Below, piece by piece: positions 37,430 to 48,565 of a stretch of 60,942 bases of DNA. This stretch comes from Planctomycetota bacterium. GTDB taxonomy: Bacteria; Planctomycetota; UBA8108; UBA1146. The notes below the pieces were generated by a model, which was not told where the DNA came from, made no database searches, and was given only the letters and a program-made list of their open reading frames with translations. Location: assembly GCA_018694835.1 (NCBI GenBank), contig JABHOG010000133.1, positions 1 to 60,942 of the forward strand, read 5' to 3'. How positions within the stretch are numbered: position 1 is the stretch's first letter; every line of letters starts with the position of its first letter. The position numbers and the translations under genes were made by a program.

Positions 37430-38265
37430 TGATCGAGGATCCGGATGAAGGCCGCGATGATGGTTGGATCGAGTGCGCCGTGCTCCGAGATGATGAACTC
37501 CCGCAACACATCGAATGCGGGTTGGCGAGGCCTCCCGCCATCTCCGGAAGTTCTATGGTCGAAAGCGATGGCGACCGCTGCGATTCGTAGCGGAATCGTC
37601 AATCGCTTCGAGTTCCACCCGAGTGCGCCGTTGCCATCGATGCGTTCACGCCACCCGTCGATGATACTGACAGCGTTCTCTTCCAGCTTCAGCAGGTTTA
37701 GATCCTGGCCATCGACTTGCGACACTTCGTGCAGCAGTAGCCCGCAGATGAGTGGTCGCAGGAATGACTCGGTGGCCACTCCCAGTCCAGTGGCGAGTTG
37801 AATGCCATAGTGAGCGATTCGCCAGCTTCTGCCGTACGCTTCCGGTCGATCGATCTGAACCGCTTCGACCGCTTCCATCCACTGCGGGAGCGATTCCAGA
37901 GTGGTGGTAGAAAATGACTCGATCGGGCCAGTTCCTTCAACCCCGTGATACCGTTTCAGCACCTCGCTGCGCAGATACTGATGGTAGAAGTGGCGATCAC
38001 TGCGTCGTATCCAGACCAGGTCTTGCCCCGCCTCGAAAAGTTGACGCCGTAAATCACCATCAAGGCTCTCCCCCGTTTTTCGGCACAGGACTGAATCGCA
38101 ATCGATTCGCAGATACAGCGGTGCAGGAATCGCCACTTCACTGGTCAGCGAAGCGAGTGAAATCGGTTCCATCTCCACCGTCGACATCGCACTGGATATG
38201 GGAACCACGGAGGTCTCAGAGAGAGACCGAGATTCGACTGGGCGTTGGCGGGGCGAGCACTCCAC
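37426..38265 (-). CDS. HD-GYP/HDOD-like protein with a degenerate metal site
   Basis: I take the GTG at 38265, 4 nt behind AGGAGGA; an ATG at 38187 is the alternative. About 279 aa. A small N-terminal domain precedes a helical domain of HD-GYP layout (RIAHYGIQLATGLGV, FLRPLICGLLLHEVSQVDG, IIDGWRERIDG, IAAVAIAFDHRTSGDGGRP). The expected HD pair reads H-E and the GYP-like motif is absent, so phosphodiesterase activity is doubtful. It may act as a sensor or scaffold. It follows pyrF by 80 nt on the same strand. Confidence 0.6.
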   Translation of the reverse strand: MECSPRQRPVESRSLSETSVVPISSAMSTVEMEPISLASLTSEVAIPAPLYLRIDCDSVLCRKTGESLDGDLRRQLFEAGQDLVWIRRSDRHFYHQYLRSEVLKRYHGVEGTGPIESFSTTTLESLPQWMEAVEAVQIDRPEAYGRSWRIAHYGIQLATGLGVATESFLRPLICGLLLHEVSQVDGQDLNLLKLEENAVSIIDGWRERIDGNGALGWNSKRLTIPLRIAAVAIAFDHRTSGDGGRPRQPAFDVLREFIISEHGALDPTIIAAFIRILDH

Positions 38266-38345
38266 GGTTCCTCCTCGTGAATCCGCTGAGGGATTCAGAC
38301 AGGAACCGATCGTGGTTCCCGGGAAGAATACCATCGTCGCCTCAA

Positions 38346-39251
38346 CTAGGGGGAGAGCACCCCCTGGAGCTTCTCTCGTGACTCCTGAGCCGCTTCTTGC
38401 ACCATCTCTTGCCAGCGTCGTTGTGGATCCTTCTCGAACGCCTGAACGATGCCCCGGCTCGAGTTCACCAGCGCTCCGAGACCCTGTTCGTCAAAAGCGG
38501 GAGCCAGTGACTCGATCGCCCCCCCTTGCGCACCGATGCCAGGAATCAACAGGAACGAACCCGGAGCCGCTTCTCGAACCCGGACGATTTCTTGCGGATA
38601 AGTCGCTCCGACCACCAGTCCGACGCCGTGAAAACCGCAACTTCCCTCCGAGCCCTTCCCCCACCGCTGCGCAGCACGGGCGACCTGTTCAAAGATGGGA
38701 AGGGGGTCGTTTTCTCTCTTCTGGAACTCACCGCCACCCGGATTCGAAGTACGAGCCAGCACGAAGAGGCCACGCCCCCCATCTCGAACACGAGCGATGA
38801 ACGGCTCCAGCGAATCGGATCCGAGATACGGATTGACCGTCAAGGCATCGACAAAGGGACCCGGGGTCCCCGGTTCATCCCCTAGCAGTGCCTCGGCATA
38901 GGCCTCCGCCGTCGAACCGATATCTCCTCGCTTGGCATCGAGAATGACCGGAACACCCTGCTCGGATGCACTTCGACAAACTGCCTCCAGTGCTCTCCAG
39001 CCGCGCCATCCCCAGCGCTCGAAGAAGGCGATCTGCGGCTTGACCGCTGCCGCCACCGATGAGACCGCCTCGATCACGCCGATTCCCAATCGGGTCAGGG
39101 CCTGTTCCGGATCATCCGAAGAGATGTCGGGAGGAAGGCGATCGAGTCGCGGATCGATCCCCACCACCAAGCGGCTCTCGATCGCCTGGATGCGAGTAGC
39201 AATGCGATCGGAGAATAGATCATCGAAACTCAAGTTACACCTCACCGTCAT
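38346..39251 (-). CDS. pyrF: orotidine 5'-phosphate decarboxylase
   Basis: ATG at 39251 (MTVRCNLS); its first 17 nt overlap the previous gene. About 301 aa, the longer 'type 2' form. Substrate and catalytic residues are visible in RLVVGIDPRLDRLP, VKPQIAFFERWGW, VILDAKRGDIGSTAEAY (catalytic Lys and Asp), DALTVNPYLGSDSLEPF and LLIPGIGAQGG. It makes UMP, the last step of de novo pyrimidine synthesis. Co-transcribed with a protein of unknown function and a glutamine amidotransferase. Confidence 0.95.
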   Translation of the reverse strand: MTVRCNLSFDDLFSDRIATRIQAIESRLVVGIDPRLDRLPPDISSDDPEQALTRLGIGVIEAVSSVAAAVKPQIAFFERWGWRGWRALEAVCRSASEQGVPVILDAKRGDIGSTAEAYAEALLGDEPGTPGPFVDALTVNPYLGSDSLEPFIARVRDGGRGLFVLARTSNPGGGEFQKRENDPLPIFEQVARAAQRWGKGSEGSCGFHGVGLVVGATYPQEIVRVREAAPGSFLLIPGIGAQGGAIESLAPAFDEQGLGALVNSSRGIVQAFEKDPQRRWQEMVQEAAQESREKLQGVLSP

Positions 39252-40077
39252 CGATGCTGGAGGACTCCAGTACCAGTTCGGCACGGGACAACCCGTGCCG
39301 CAGTCTTTTCCCGATGGACGATTTCTCGTCCTCCTCGAGGGCCGACTGTTCGAGGTGCAACTGGCCACCTCGGTAGGCCTCGATCGCCTGGGATGCAAAT
39401 CCCGATGCGAGGAACGAGTCGGCCACTTCCAGGTACCCCTCCCACTGTTGGTCGGGTCCGTACATCCAGCGATAGAAGTGATCGAGTCCATCGTCACTGG
39501 CCTGCGCAACAAAACGATCCCGATGCATGAACAACGAACGAATCAGCACCGGGTCTGATTTCCAGCGATGGAGCAATGCTTCCAGTGCTGTGGTGGCGAC
39601 ATGGTAAAGGTGTGCAATCCTGTGGACCTTCTGCGGAAACATGTCGTGTACCTCGTCGAGCACCGCTTTCTGCTCGGTCAGTAGATCACGACCGTAAACC
39701 GATCCTCCGAGAGAATCGGTTCCGTAGGTCAGTACGTTGTAATGCTCCTCCTTGAGGATGCTCAACTCATGAAAGATGTCATTGACCAGGCGATCGATGA
39801 AATCGGTGCTGTCCTCAGTTCGAAACAATCGGTGACAGACTTCCTTGAGCGGGACCAGATATTCATCCCGGAGCACCTCGAGGTCCTGATTCGACAACAG
39901 GTCGACCAGTTCTCTGGGGGAGAGGCGGATCTCTTGACGAGGTTGATCGAACTTCTCGACATAGCCCTGGACCACCTGTTCGTAGCGATCATGGAGTGAG
40001 AAGAACACGCGTCGTGAACGGTAGAAGCGTTCGACGACACGCCACACCAGCGAGCCCTGGGTATCAGCAAGTACCAC
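39235..40077 (-). CDS. conserved-looking helical protein of unknown function
   Basis: GTG at 40077 behind GGAGAGGAG; it overlaps the amidotransferase gene by 14 nt and pyrF by 17 nt. About 280 aa, cytoplasmic, mostly alpha-helical and rich in Glu, Arg and Leu, with no signal peptide. Distinct phrases are VERFYRSRRVFFSLHDRYEQ, FIDRLVNDIFHELSILKEEH, HRIAHLYHVATTALEALLHR and YRGGQLHLEQSALEEDE. I do not recognise the family. Tight overlaps on both sides argue for a real gene with a role tied to its operon. Confidence 0.7.
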   Translation of the reverse strand: MVLADTQGSLVWRVVERFYRSRRVFFSLHDRYEQVVQGYVEKFDQPRQEIRLSPRELVDLLSNQDLEVLRDEYLVPLKEVCHRLFRTEDSTDFIDRLVNDIFHELSILKEEHYNVLTYGTDSLGGSVYGRDLLTEQKAVLDEVHDMFPQKVHRIAHLYHVATTALEALLHRWKSDPVLIRSLFMHRDRFVAQASDDGLDHFYRWMYGPDQQWEGYLEVADSFLASGFASQAIEAYRGGQLHLEQSALEEDEKSSIGKRLRHGLSRAELVLESSSIDDGEV

Positions 40078-40696
40078 TTTCGCTCCTCTCCTGACCGACC
40101 ACCGGTTCGGTTCCCGTCCCTTGCGGCTGACAGCGAACCCCCGAGTTGAAGAGTTCCAGCATGAGGTTCCCTTGCGGCGTGAGAAAGGACTCCGGATGGA
40201 ATTGGACACCCCAGGTCGCCTCACCGATCACTCCGATCCCCATCACCAGCCCCTCCGAGGTCCAGGCAACCACCTCGACCTGCTCCGGTAGCGTCTCCCG
40301 GACCACTGCCAGGGAATGGTAGCGAGCCGCAGGAAAGGGGCTCGGCAGCGCCGCGAAGATACCCAGGCCATGGTGAAAAACCTGTTCCGGCTTGCCATGG
40401 ACCGGGCTGCCGGTCGCTTCGACCGATGCTCCCAGTTGCCGAGCGATCACCTGGTGGCCGAGACAGACCCCCAGAATCGGGATTCGACCGCGGTAATGCT
40501 CTATCGCCCTGGCCGCCAGTGTGGCCCCCTCTGGAGCCCCTGGACCGGGCGAGAGCACCAATCGATCGGGGTTCAACTGGCGCAATTGCTCGAGACTCAA
40601 CCGATCCGCCAGCCGCACCGAGACGCGCGCTCCAGACCGCGAAAGAGATTGGACCAGGTTGTAGGTGAAGGAATCGTGGTGATCGATCACCACCAC
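40064..40696 (-). CDS. glutamine amidotransferase, anthranilate/aminodeoxychorismate synthase component II
   Basis: I choose the GTG at 40696 (VVVIDHHDSFTYNL); the frame is open to a TTG at 40801, but that N-terminal part is unlike the family. About 210 aa. The class-I amidotransferase triad is present: the nucleophile in ILGVCLGHQVI and His-Glu in WGVQFHPESFL. The start DHHDSFTYNLVQ and LSPGPGAPEGA are typical of TrpG/PabA. It supplies ammonia for anthranilate (tryptophan) or aminodeoxychorismate (folate); its synthase partner is not in the window. Confidence 0.9.
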   Translation of the reverse strand: MVVIDHHDSFTYNLVQSLSRSGARVSVRLADRLSLEQLRQLNPDRLVLSPGPGAPEGATLAARAIEHYRGRIPILGVCLGHQVIARQLGASVEATGSPVHGKPEQVFHHGLGIFAALPSPFPAARYHSLAVVRETLPEQVEVVAWTSEGLVMGIGVIGEATWGVQFHPESFLTPQGNLMLELFNSGVRCQPQGTGTEPVVGQERSESGTC

Positions 40697-40969
40697 GTGG
40701 GATCCACCACCTTCGACGCTCCATTCGCCGCATCGGTCTGCGGCGATGGCGGCTGGATTGGTCGGAGAATTGTCCACACCGATGACAGCACATCCCTTCA
40801 ATGGACCCTTACGGCCGATCTTATGTCGCCGGCGGGCTCCTTTCCACCTATCGTGTTCGTTGCTAACCAGTTACTGGAGAAGAGGTTGCGGCCTTCCGCC
40901 CGATTCCTTCACGATTCGGGCCCGTTCCTTGCTACTGTTCTTGTGGATTTGAATTGGAGCCCAAGATAA

Positions 40970-43498
40970 ATGCATACATCTACTCGTGCCTACATCTGGA
41001 CGCTATTGGTCGCCTGCCTCGCTGGCTGTGCCCCCATCAAGACTCAGGTGGAATCGGTCACCCCCTCCGCTGGAGCCGTCATTCATATCGATGATTTCTC
41101 GACGGTCACGACCATCGAGGTGAACTTCGATCACCGGATGGACCTCGCAACCCTCACCAGCGAGAGTTTCATCGTCACCGGGAGCACCAGTGGAGTCCTC
41201 ACCGGTATGATCTCCGGAGTGGGTGAGAATCGTACGGTGATCTTCACACCGCTGGTGCCGCTGCTGATCGCCGAAACTATCGCTGTGCAACTGACCAGTT
41301 CGATTCGCTCCCAATCGGGCAAGGGACTCGATCCCTACTCGTGGTCCTTCATCATCGAAGGGGGCATCGTAGTACCGCCTGGCAGCGGATTTGCCGTCCA
41401 ATCGATGACTCCTGCGATCGAGAGCGTCACCGCTTCCCCGAGCACTTTGCTCCAGCCCAAATTCACCAGTCCCTACAACCCCTTCTCCGCCGGCAGTGCC
41501 ACGGTGCTGGTCGACGGATCCCGCTCAGGATCGCATCAGGTGACCTTGCAAGATGTCTTGACCGGCATCGACACCCTCAAGGTTGCCACCGATCGTGACT
41601 TCCTCGCCGGGGAGCGCGTCACCATTTCGCTGCTCGATGGACTGTACGGGATCGATGATACCCAGCTCGATCCAACCATCCTCGGCCTGACGATTCGCAA
41701 CCTCGGATCGCAGTGGCCCGGAACCCTGCTCGATTCCGGTACTGGCCTGGGCGGCGGCACCATCGTCTTCCTCGATAACGATGCCGATGGAATTGACGAG
41801 TGGGCCAGCGTTCATGCCGATGGCACGGTAATCCTTCAAGATGCCACTCCCATCGGCCTCGGCAACAGCAACAGCTGGACCCTCAGCGAACCGCTGGCAG
41901 GAGCCGTGGCGGGAGACTTCGACGGCGATGGACGAATCGACCTCGCCTGTCTCGGAGCCACCGGAGAGCGGATCCACTTGCTGCGAGGATCGTTCAGCAT
42001 CGCATTACCGCTGGAAGCCCCGATCGAGATCCTCCTCTCGACCGTATCGACCGATCTGAACGCAGCCCATGCCGACGAAGACGGCATCATCGATATCATC
42101 GCCACCGGCCCCAATGGCCTGGCAGTGGCGTGGGGTTCCCTCACTGACCCACTGACACAGCAGGATCATCTCGATTCCAACGAAGTGGTGGGTCCTCCCG
42201 CTGCGGCGGACCTGAGCGGCGACGACCTGATCGACCTGGCCGTGGCTCAGACCGATGGATCGATCCTCCTCCTGAGCGGGATCGGTGGTGGCGAGTTCAC
42301 CTCTGCCGGAAACATCAGCGGTTACTCCGCTGCAGTCGGTGTGATCGCCGGAAACCTCGATGGAGATGGCTTGCGAGATCTACTGGTCATTCCGTCAGGG
42401 AGCGACACACCTTCGACGCTGCTCTCCGATGGAGACATGAGTTTCTCCCTCCGAGTGCTGTTCAATGGCGTCGCGCACCCGGGAGTTCAACTGGTCGACT
42501 GGGACGGCGACGGCAAACTCGATTGCCTCACTCCGGTTCCGGGGAGCACCACACTGAACTTCTCGGCAGGAGTGGCTGACGGAAACTTCTCACAGCCGCT
42601 GGCCCTCTCCCACACCGTTCCCGTTCGTGCCTTCACCCTCGGAGATGCCGACGGCGATGGCGCACTGGACATCGCCCTCGAAAGCACCGCTGGCAACTGG
42701 CAAATCTCCCGTGCCGAGCCGATCAACCTGCCCCCTGCCGATCGCATACAGGTCGAGGATCTGATCGTTTCTCCGGGCGATCAAAACATCACCTTCCCGG
42801 TACTCGTCGATTGCGAATCGGACCTTCAGGGCTGGACGGTAGTCTTCACCTGGGATCCCTCGGTGATGTCGATCGACTCGCTCGATTCGACCGGTACCAC
42901 TTCCGAGTCGCTGATCGAGTTTGAACTCTCCAACGTCGATAACACCAATGGCGTCTCGATCCTGGCAGCGATCCTCGACATGGTTCCACCCTTCGACAGT
43001 CAGACGCTGGTGGCTGGCAACGATCACGAGATCGCTCGTGCGGTGGCCGACATCGAAAATACCGCAGCCCCTGGTGTACATGTCTATGGACCGGCAGATG
43101 GCTACAGTGCCAACGCCTCTCCGATCACCAATAACTCCTTCGTCAGCGCAGGAGTCTCCATCGCCCCAGAACTGGTCACCGGAACCATCACCGTGGACGC
43201 CGCCCCGGCCACGGAGGATCCTCCCCCCGTCGAGGAGGCCACCTTCATCCGTGGAGATGTGAACCGCGATGGCAGCGTCAATCTGACCGACGGCAGTCAG
43301 TTACAGCTGTGGTTGATCGGCAGTGGCAACTCCCCCACCTGCCTCGATGCAGCGGACGTGAACGATGATGGGATCGTCAATCTCTCCGACCCCATCTCCC
43401 TGTTCGACTTCCTTTACCAGGGTTCCAATCCCCCCCCGGCTCCCTTCCCCGCTGCAGGTTTAGATCCGACCGCAGATGGACTGGACTGCAACCTGTAG
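40970..43498 (+). CDS. lipoprotein: Ig-like, FG-GAP-type, cohesin-like and dockerin-like domains
   Basis: ATG at 40970; GGAG lies 10 nt upstream. About 842 aa. The lipobox LLVACLAGC puts the lipid on Cys20. A bacterial Ig-like (SbsA/Big_5) domain follows (VESVTPSAGAVIHIDDF, AVQLTSSI). Residues ~230-590 hold FG-GAP/VCBS calcium loops (FLDNDADGIDEW, DFDGDGRIDLACL, DLSGDDLIDLAVA, NLDGDGLRDLLVI, DWDGDGKLDCLT, DADGDGALDIALE). A cohesin-like sandwich (DQNITFPVLVDCESDLQGW) and a dockerin-like double repeat (RGDVNRDGSVNLTDGS, VNDDGIVNLSDPI) end the protein. It is the only lipid-anchored family member here, so it could hold others to the surface (inference). Confidence 0.8.
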   Translation: MHTSTRAYIWTLLVACLAGCAPIKTQVESVTPSAGAVIHIDDFSTVTTIEVNFDHRMDLATLTSESFIVTGSTSGVLTGMISGVGENRTVIFTPLVPLLIAETIAVQLTSSIRSQSGKGLDPYSWSFIIEGGIVVPPGSGFAVQSMTPAIESVTASPSTLLQPKFTSPYNPFSAGSATVLVDGSRSGSHQVTLQDVLTGIDTLKVATDRDFLAGERVTISLLDGLYGIDDTQLDPTILGLTIRNLGSQWPGTLLDSGTGLGGGTIVFLDNDADGIDEWASVHADGTVILQDATPIGLGNSNSWTLSEPLAGAVAGDFDGDGRIDLACLGATGERIHLLRGSFSIALPLEAPIEILLSTVSTDLNAAHADEDGIIDIIATGPNGLAVAWGSLTDPLTQQDHLDSNEVVGPPAAADLSGDDLIDLAVAQTDGSILLLSGIGGGEFTSAGNISGYSAAVGVIAGNLDGDGLRDLLVIPSGSDTPSTLLSDGDMSFSLRVLFNGVAHPGVQLVDWDGDGKLDCLTPVPGSTTLNFSAGVADGNFSQPLALSHTVPVRAFTLGDADGDGALDIALESTAGNWQISRAEPINLPPADRIQVEDLIVSPGDQNITFPVLVDCESDLQGWTVVFTWDPSVMSIDSLDSTGTTSESLIEFELSNVDNTNGVSILAAILDMVPPFDSQTLVAGNDHEIARAVADIENTAAPGVHVYGPADGYSANASPITNNSFVSAGVSIAPELVTGTITVDAAPATEDPPPVEEATFIRGDVNRDGSVNLTDGSQLQLWLIGSGNSPTCLDAADVNDDGIVNLSDPISLFDFLYQGSNPPPAPFPAAGLDPTADGLDCNL

Positions 43499-45061
43499 TC
43501 CAGAACGGGAGCCACACCCCCGTCACTCGACCAGGATCCACACCTCCCCCGCCAAGAGGTACTGATCTGCCCCCCCCGGATCCTGGTCGGGTCCCCATTT
43601 TTCTGCCAAAATCTGCCCCTCCCACGTCTCCCCGCTCGAGCGCGTCCTCCGGCAGCTCATGGGTCCCCGCCTGAGCGTCGCGATGACTCCTTTTTATCCC
43701 CCAAATTTGAACTATTTTGTGCCGAAATGGCTCCTAATGCGGATTCCCGCCTTTCTTCAAGATGCCTACAAGTTGGGCGTTGATGGATGCCCCGCCCCTA
43801 GATATGGTGCGCCCCACACCCGCAAAAAATCGTCGTGCTGCGGCACGGGAGGAGCGGGATCAGGGCTCAGACGCGCCAAAAATATCGGTCGCACGAGTGA
43901 CCATCTCGGGTTTCGACTCGAGTCTGAACTCGGGGCTGTAGTTGTGTCAGCGAGGAGAGCCGATTCGACGATCCGGGACGAGATTCAGAGCAGCCTCCAG
44001 TGCATTACCGGCGCCTGTTCAGGAGAAATCAGTTCTCCATCAGTTCTCCTCCAGGGTTCACGAATTGGTTTCTTCAGGGGTACCCATCGTCGATGATTGT
44101 CGATGGACAGGTTGGGAACTCTCGACGAAAAACTCCTGAGGGTGAACCTCAGGATGATCTCGACGAGAACTGGGGATGAAAACCACTTCATCATCCGTTT
44201 TGAAAGGGAAGTGGTTACGAATCAAGGGCGTGTCGAAAGGACCATCGGTGCATCACTGGTGGAGGAGAGACACGCGAAGTCGTCGGACGGCGAATCGTTC
44301 GGCAGGATTGCGGTAGAGAACCTGGGGCTTGTTTGAGGGGTTTCTCCTCAACACTGCTGCAGGTAGACGAGAGTGGAATTGATCTTCCGGATGTCAGCGT
44401 GGAGTTGACATCCTTTGAACCGAGAAGGACAAGCCCCGATCGAAGCGCTCGACTGGTCCTCCGTAGCTGGGGATGGAGAGTGCAGGATCGGGCAAGGGTT
44501 AAACTCTTCAGTGCACGGTCACTGAAGAAAGAGACCCGCACGTTCCCTGGTTCTGGAGTCACTGGTTCGGGCACTGCAGCCTCGATCATCCGTCGCCCAA
44601 CGGCAACGATGATACAAGTCTGTGGGGTCAGGGTCTGGCTCCTCTCATCGCAAGATGAGATCCGGAAGATGAATACCTCCCTCTTTCCACTTCTACTCAT
44701 TCTCTGCGGATCGACCGATGTTTGGCGGCCACGAGCAGGGCGACCGCTTGCTGCGGTTGCAAAAATTGGATTGTTGACCCGGAACGAAGAGTGCGACCGA
44801 GGAATGAATGGCTCCGCATGGGAACGCCCAGACAAGGCCATTCGTTGAACAGAAGAGGCATTCAATCAGGGGAACAGTCGCACTGAGACGCGCTCAGAAC
44901 AGTCGCAGGAAGCGAACGTTTTGTCAGAAGAATCAGGAGCTACCAGGAGTCGCTCTGAGAATCGCAGTTCGAACCCAGTTCATCGATTCGACCCGATGCA
45001 CCGATTTCGAACAGAGTGACGGTAGTTTCGAGCAGAGTTACATGGGGAAAGAGGAACATCT
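43499..45061. other. 1.56-kb stretch without a convincing gene
   Basis: Several frames over 60 codons exist on both strands, but none has a recognisable domain, signal peptide or ribosome site in good position. The most protein-like is 44097-44336 (+), which includes DENHFIIRFEREVVTNQG. Frames at 44333-44848 (+) and 44215-44865 (-) overlap each other. It may be decayed coding DNA or hold a non-coding RNA. The last part should contain the nrdJ promoter. Confidence 0.5.
43528..43589. repeat. 12-bp perfect inverted repeat downstream of the lipoprotein gene
   Basis: CGACCAGGATCC (43528-43539) and GGATCCTGGTCG (43578-43589) are exact inverse complements around a 38-nt loop that contains a C7 tract. 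It starts 30 nt past the stop, so it could help end transcription, though there is no T run after it. Confidence 0.7.
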
Positions 45062-48000
45062 TTGAAAATTGACCGCAGATACACCACCAATGAAGAAAGT
45101 CCATACGCCAGTTTCAATATCACCAAACGCCAATCCGAGATTCGTAATCCGGATGGCACGGTGGTCTTTCATCAGGACGACATCTCTGTTCCTGAAGATT
45201 GGTCGCAAGTCGCTACGGATGTCCTCGCACAAAAATATTTCCGCAAAGCGGGAGTACCCCAGGTCGATGACCAGGGCGAGCCGATCCTCGATGACCAGGG
45301 TAAACCGGTCCTCGGAGGAGAAGTCGACTGCCGACAAACCTTCGGAAGATTAGCCGGGTGCTGGACTCACTGGGGATACGAGAATGGCTACTTCGATTCT
45401 TCCGAAGATGCACGCTCCTTCCATGACGAACTGTGCTACATGCTCGCAGCTCAGATGTGCGCGCCCAATTCTCCACAGTGGTTCAACACAGGATTGCACT
45501 GGGCCTACGGAATTGATGGGCCGGCGCAGGGTCACCAGTATGTCGACCCGAGTAGCGGAGAAGTCACCGCCGCGACCAGCGCCTATCAACGGCCGCAACC
45601 TCACGCCTGCTTCATCCAGAGTGTCAAGGACGACCTGGTCGGCGAGGGCGGCATCATGGATCTTTGGACCCGCGAAGCACGTCTCTTCAAGTACGGATCG
45701 GGAACCGGTTCCAACTTCTCCTCGCTTCGAGGTGAAGGAGAACCACTCTCCGGCGGAGGAAAATCCTCGGGACTGATGTCATTCCTCAAGATCGGTGATG
45801 CTGCAGCAGGTGCCATCAAGTCGGGGGGAACCACCCGGCGTGCAGCCAAGATGGTTTGCCTCGACCTCGACCACCCCGATATCGAAGATTTCGTGACCTG
45901 GAAGATGCGCGAGGAGCAAAAGGTCGCCGCACTGGTCGCCGGATCACAAATCTGTGCACGCCACCTGCAACAGGTGCTGGCCAGTTGTCATCAGGGAGAG
46001 GGAGAATCTCGGGTCACCGACGTCGATCCGAGTAGCAACGACAAACTCGCCGCTGCGCTTCGCGATGCCAGACAACATGCAGTGCCAGAGCCATCGATCC
46101 AGCGCATCCTTCAATTGGCATCACAGGGGATCATCGCCATCGCATTCGAGGAGTACGATACGGGCTGGGAGAGCAAGGCGTACCAGACTGTCAGCGGTCA
46201 AAATGCCAATAACAGCGTCCGCGTTCCCAACGCTTTCTTCGAAGCTCTCGAAAACGATGAAGACTGGAACCTGATCCAGCGCACCGATGGAGAGGTCTTC
46301 AAGAGCATCTCTGCCAAGCAATTGTGGGACGACATCGCGCACTCCGCCTGGTCCTGCGCAGATCCTGGAGTCCAGTTCGATACGACCATCAATGAGTGGC
46401 ACACCTGCCCTCAGGACGGTCGAATCAACGCATCCAATCCCTGTTCCGAGTACATGTTCCTCGATGACACTGCCTGTAATCTCGCGTCGTTGAATCTGGT
46501 AAAATTCCTCGACAAAGATGGCAATGTCGACATCGAATCCTTCCGCCATGCCACCCGAATCTGGACCATCGTGCTCGAGATCAGCGTGTTGATGGCGTCT
46601 TTCCCCAGCGAAGAGATCGCCCGCAGGTCCTACGAGTACCGAACTCTGGGTCTGGGATACGCAAACCTCGGCACCGTTCTGATGCGAATGGGAATCGCCT
46701 ACGACAGCGAGATCGGCCGAAGTATTTGTGGAGCCATCACGGCGATCCTCACCGGCGAGGCCTATGCCACCAGTGCAGAAATGGCCAAGGAACTGGGTCC
46801 ATTCCCCGCCTTCGATCGCAACCGCGACGGAATGCTGCGAGTGATGCGCAATCACAGAAACGCCGCATTCAATTCACCCGATACCGACTACGAGGGACTC
46901 TCCGTCTTCCCGTTGCCCCTCGATGACAAGATTTGTCCGAGCGAACTGATCGAATCCGCGCGAGAGTGCTGGGACCGAGCCCTCGATTTTGGACAAAAAT
47001 ACGGCTACCGAAATGCCCAATCTACGGTGATCGCCCCGACTGGAACCATCGGCCTGGTGATGGATTGTGACACCACCGGAATCGAACCGGACTTTGCCCT
47101 GGTGAAGTTCAAGAAACTCGCTGGTGGCGGGTACTTCAAGATCATCAACCAGAGCATGCCGCCGGCCCTACAGAACCTGGGCTATTCGAACTCGAAGATC
47201 CAGGACATCATTCACTACGCCGTCGGTCATGGCACTCTGAGAGGCGCTCCCGAGATTGACCATGACGCATTGCGTAAGGTCGGGTTTGACGAGGCTTCCA
47301 TCGCCAAGATTGAAACTTCCCTCGCCAGTGCTTTCGACCTGCAATATGCCTTCAATGACTACTTGCTCGGTGAAGGTTACGCACAGAAAACTCTCGGCCT
47401 CAGCGATGAGGAACTGGAGATGTGGGCGATCAATCCACTGCAGGCGATCGGCTTCAGTGCGGCACAGATCCACGCCGCCAACCAGTTCGTCTGTGGCACG
47501 ATGACCATCGAAGGTGCTCCTCACCTCGAGGATCAGCACCTTCCCATCTTCGATTGTGCCAACCGTTGCGGTCGCCTCGGCAAGCGCTTCATCCGCTCCG
47601 ACGCTCACATCTTGATGATGGCTGCGGCTCAGCCTTTCATCTCAGGAGCCATTTCCAAGACCATCAACATGCCAATGGATGCGACCATCGAAGAGGTCAG
47701 TAGTGCTTATCATCTCGGCTGGAAGTCGATGTTGAAGGCTGTTGCACTCTATCGAGATGGAAGCAAGTTGTCTCAACCACTCTCCTCCTGGGGAGAAGAG
47801 TTGGAGGAGGAAGAACTTCCCGAAGTACCGAACACCATGCCAGCAGGTGTTGAAAAGGTCATCTACCGATACCTCGCTCGGAGACGGAGACTTCCAGATC
47901 GCCGCAGTGGATACACCCAAAAGGCGATCGTCGGGGGACACAAGGTCTATCTTCGTACCGGTGAGTACGACGACGGCACTCTCGGAGAGATCTTCCTCGA

Positions 48001-48565
48001 CATGCACAAGGAAGGTGCAGCCTTCCGTAGCCTGATGAACAACTTTGCCATCTGTCTCTCTCTCGGGCTCCAACACGGAGTTCCGCTGGAAGAGTTTGTC
48101 GAAGCGTTCACCTTCACCCGGTTCGAACCAAACGGGATCGTGTCCGGCAATCGCAAGATCAAGATGTCGACCAGTGTTCTCGATTACATCTTCCGAGAAC
48201 TGGCCATCAACTACCTGGGTCGAAATGATCTGGCTCAGGTCCAGGAAGATGATCTCCGTTTCAGCGCCATCGGTACCGCAGCTCCTCCCGAGTTCACAGA
48301 TGAAGAAGAAGTTACCGTTTCTTCCGGAAGCAACTCCGGCTCGTTCCAGGGTTCCAGCCAATCCAGCCTCACCACTGGACCCAAGAGTGCCTCTGCTAGA
48401 GCCGAGCAGGCCTCTTCCACGACGGCAACACTATCCAATCGCGAAGTCTCTCGAGCAAAGGGCTACACCGGAGATCCCTGTCGGGAATGCGGAATTCTCA
48501 CAATGGTGCGAAACGGTACTTGCCTCCGATGCGATTCCTGTGGAGCCACAACCGGCTGCTCTTGA
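45062..48565 (+). CDS. nrdJ: adenosylcobalamin-dependent (class II) ribonucleotide reductase
   Basis: TTG start at 45062, 6 nt behind AGAGGA. About 1167 aa. Class II features are clear: [36 protein letters not shown], the radical-cysteine motif [40 protein letters not shown] and [11 protein letters not shown]-terminal zinc-ribbon-like Cys cluster ([17 protein letters not shown]) closes the protein. It reduces ribonucleotides with or without O2 and needs adenosylcobalamin. The adenosyltransferase encoded at 51417 would provide that cofactor. Confidence 0.96.
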   Translation: MKIDRRYTTNEESPYASFNITKRQSEIRNPDGTVVFHQDDISVPEDWSQVATDVLAQKYFRKAGVPQVDDQGEPILDDQGKPVLGGEVDCRQTFGRLAGCWTHWGYENGYFDSSEDARSFHDELCYMLAAQMCAPNSPQWFNTGLHWAYGIDGPAQGHQYVDPSSGEVTAATSAYQRPQPHACFIQSVKDDLVGEGGIMDLWTREARLFKYGSGTGSNFSSLRGEGEPLSGGGKSSGLMSFLKIGDAAAGAIKSGGTTRRAAKMVCLDLDHPDIEDFVTWKMREEQKVAALVAGSQICARHLQQVLASCHQGEGESRVTDVDPSSNDKLAAALRDARQHAVPEPSIQRILQLASQGIIAIAFEEYDTGWESKAYQTVSGQNANNSVRVPNAFFEALENDEDWNLIQRTDGEVFKSISAKQLWDDIAHSAWSCADPGVQFDTTINEWHTCPQDGRINASNPCSEYMFLDDTACNLASLNLVKFLDKDGNVDIESFRHATRIWTIVLEISVLMASFPSEEIARRSYEYRTLGLGYANLGTVLMRMGIAYDSEIGRSICGAITAILTGEAYATSAEMAKELGPFPAFDRNRDGMLRVMRNHRNAAFNSPDTDYEGLSVFPLPLDDKICPSELIESARECWDRALDFGQKYGYRNAQSTVIAPTGTIGLVMDCDTTGIEPDFALVKFKKLAGGGYFKIINQSMPPALQNLGYSNSKIQDIIHYAVGHGTLRGAPEIDHDALRKVGFDEASIAKIETSLASAFDLQYAFNDYLLGEGYAQKTLGLSDEELEMWAINPLQAIGFSAAQIHAANQFVCGTMTIEGAPHLEDQHLPIFDCANRCGRLGKRFIRSDAHILMMAAAQPFISGAISKTINMPMDATIEEVSSAYHLGWKSMLKAVALYRDGSKLSQPLSSWGEELEEEELPEVPNTMPAGVEKVIYRYLARRRRLPDRRSGYTQKAIVGGHKVYLRTGEYDDGTLGEIFLDMHKEGAAFRSLMNNFAICLSLGLQHGVPLEEFVEAFTFTRFEPNGIVSGNRKIKMSTSVLDYIFRELAINYLGRNDLAQVQEDDLRFSAIGTAAPPEFTDEEEVTVSSGSNSGSFQGSSQSSLTTGPKSASARAEQASSTTATLSNREVSRAKGYTGDPCRECGILTMVRNGTCLRCDSCGATTGCS

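Noticed and set aside
44215-44865. 216-codon minus-strand frame in the gap before nrdJ
   Set aside because: No domain, signal or ribosome site; composition is Arg/Ser/Pro-rich, as in shadow frames, and it overlaps an equally long plus-strand frame.
45000-45061. Cobalamin riboswitch before nrdJ
   Set aside because: No B12-box-like GCCACTG segment was found, and B12-dependent enzymes are not usually controlled that way.
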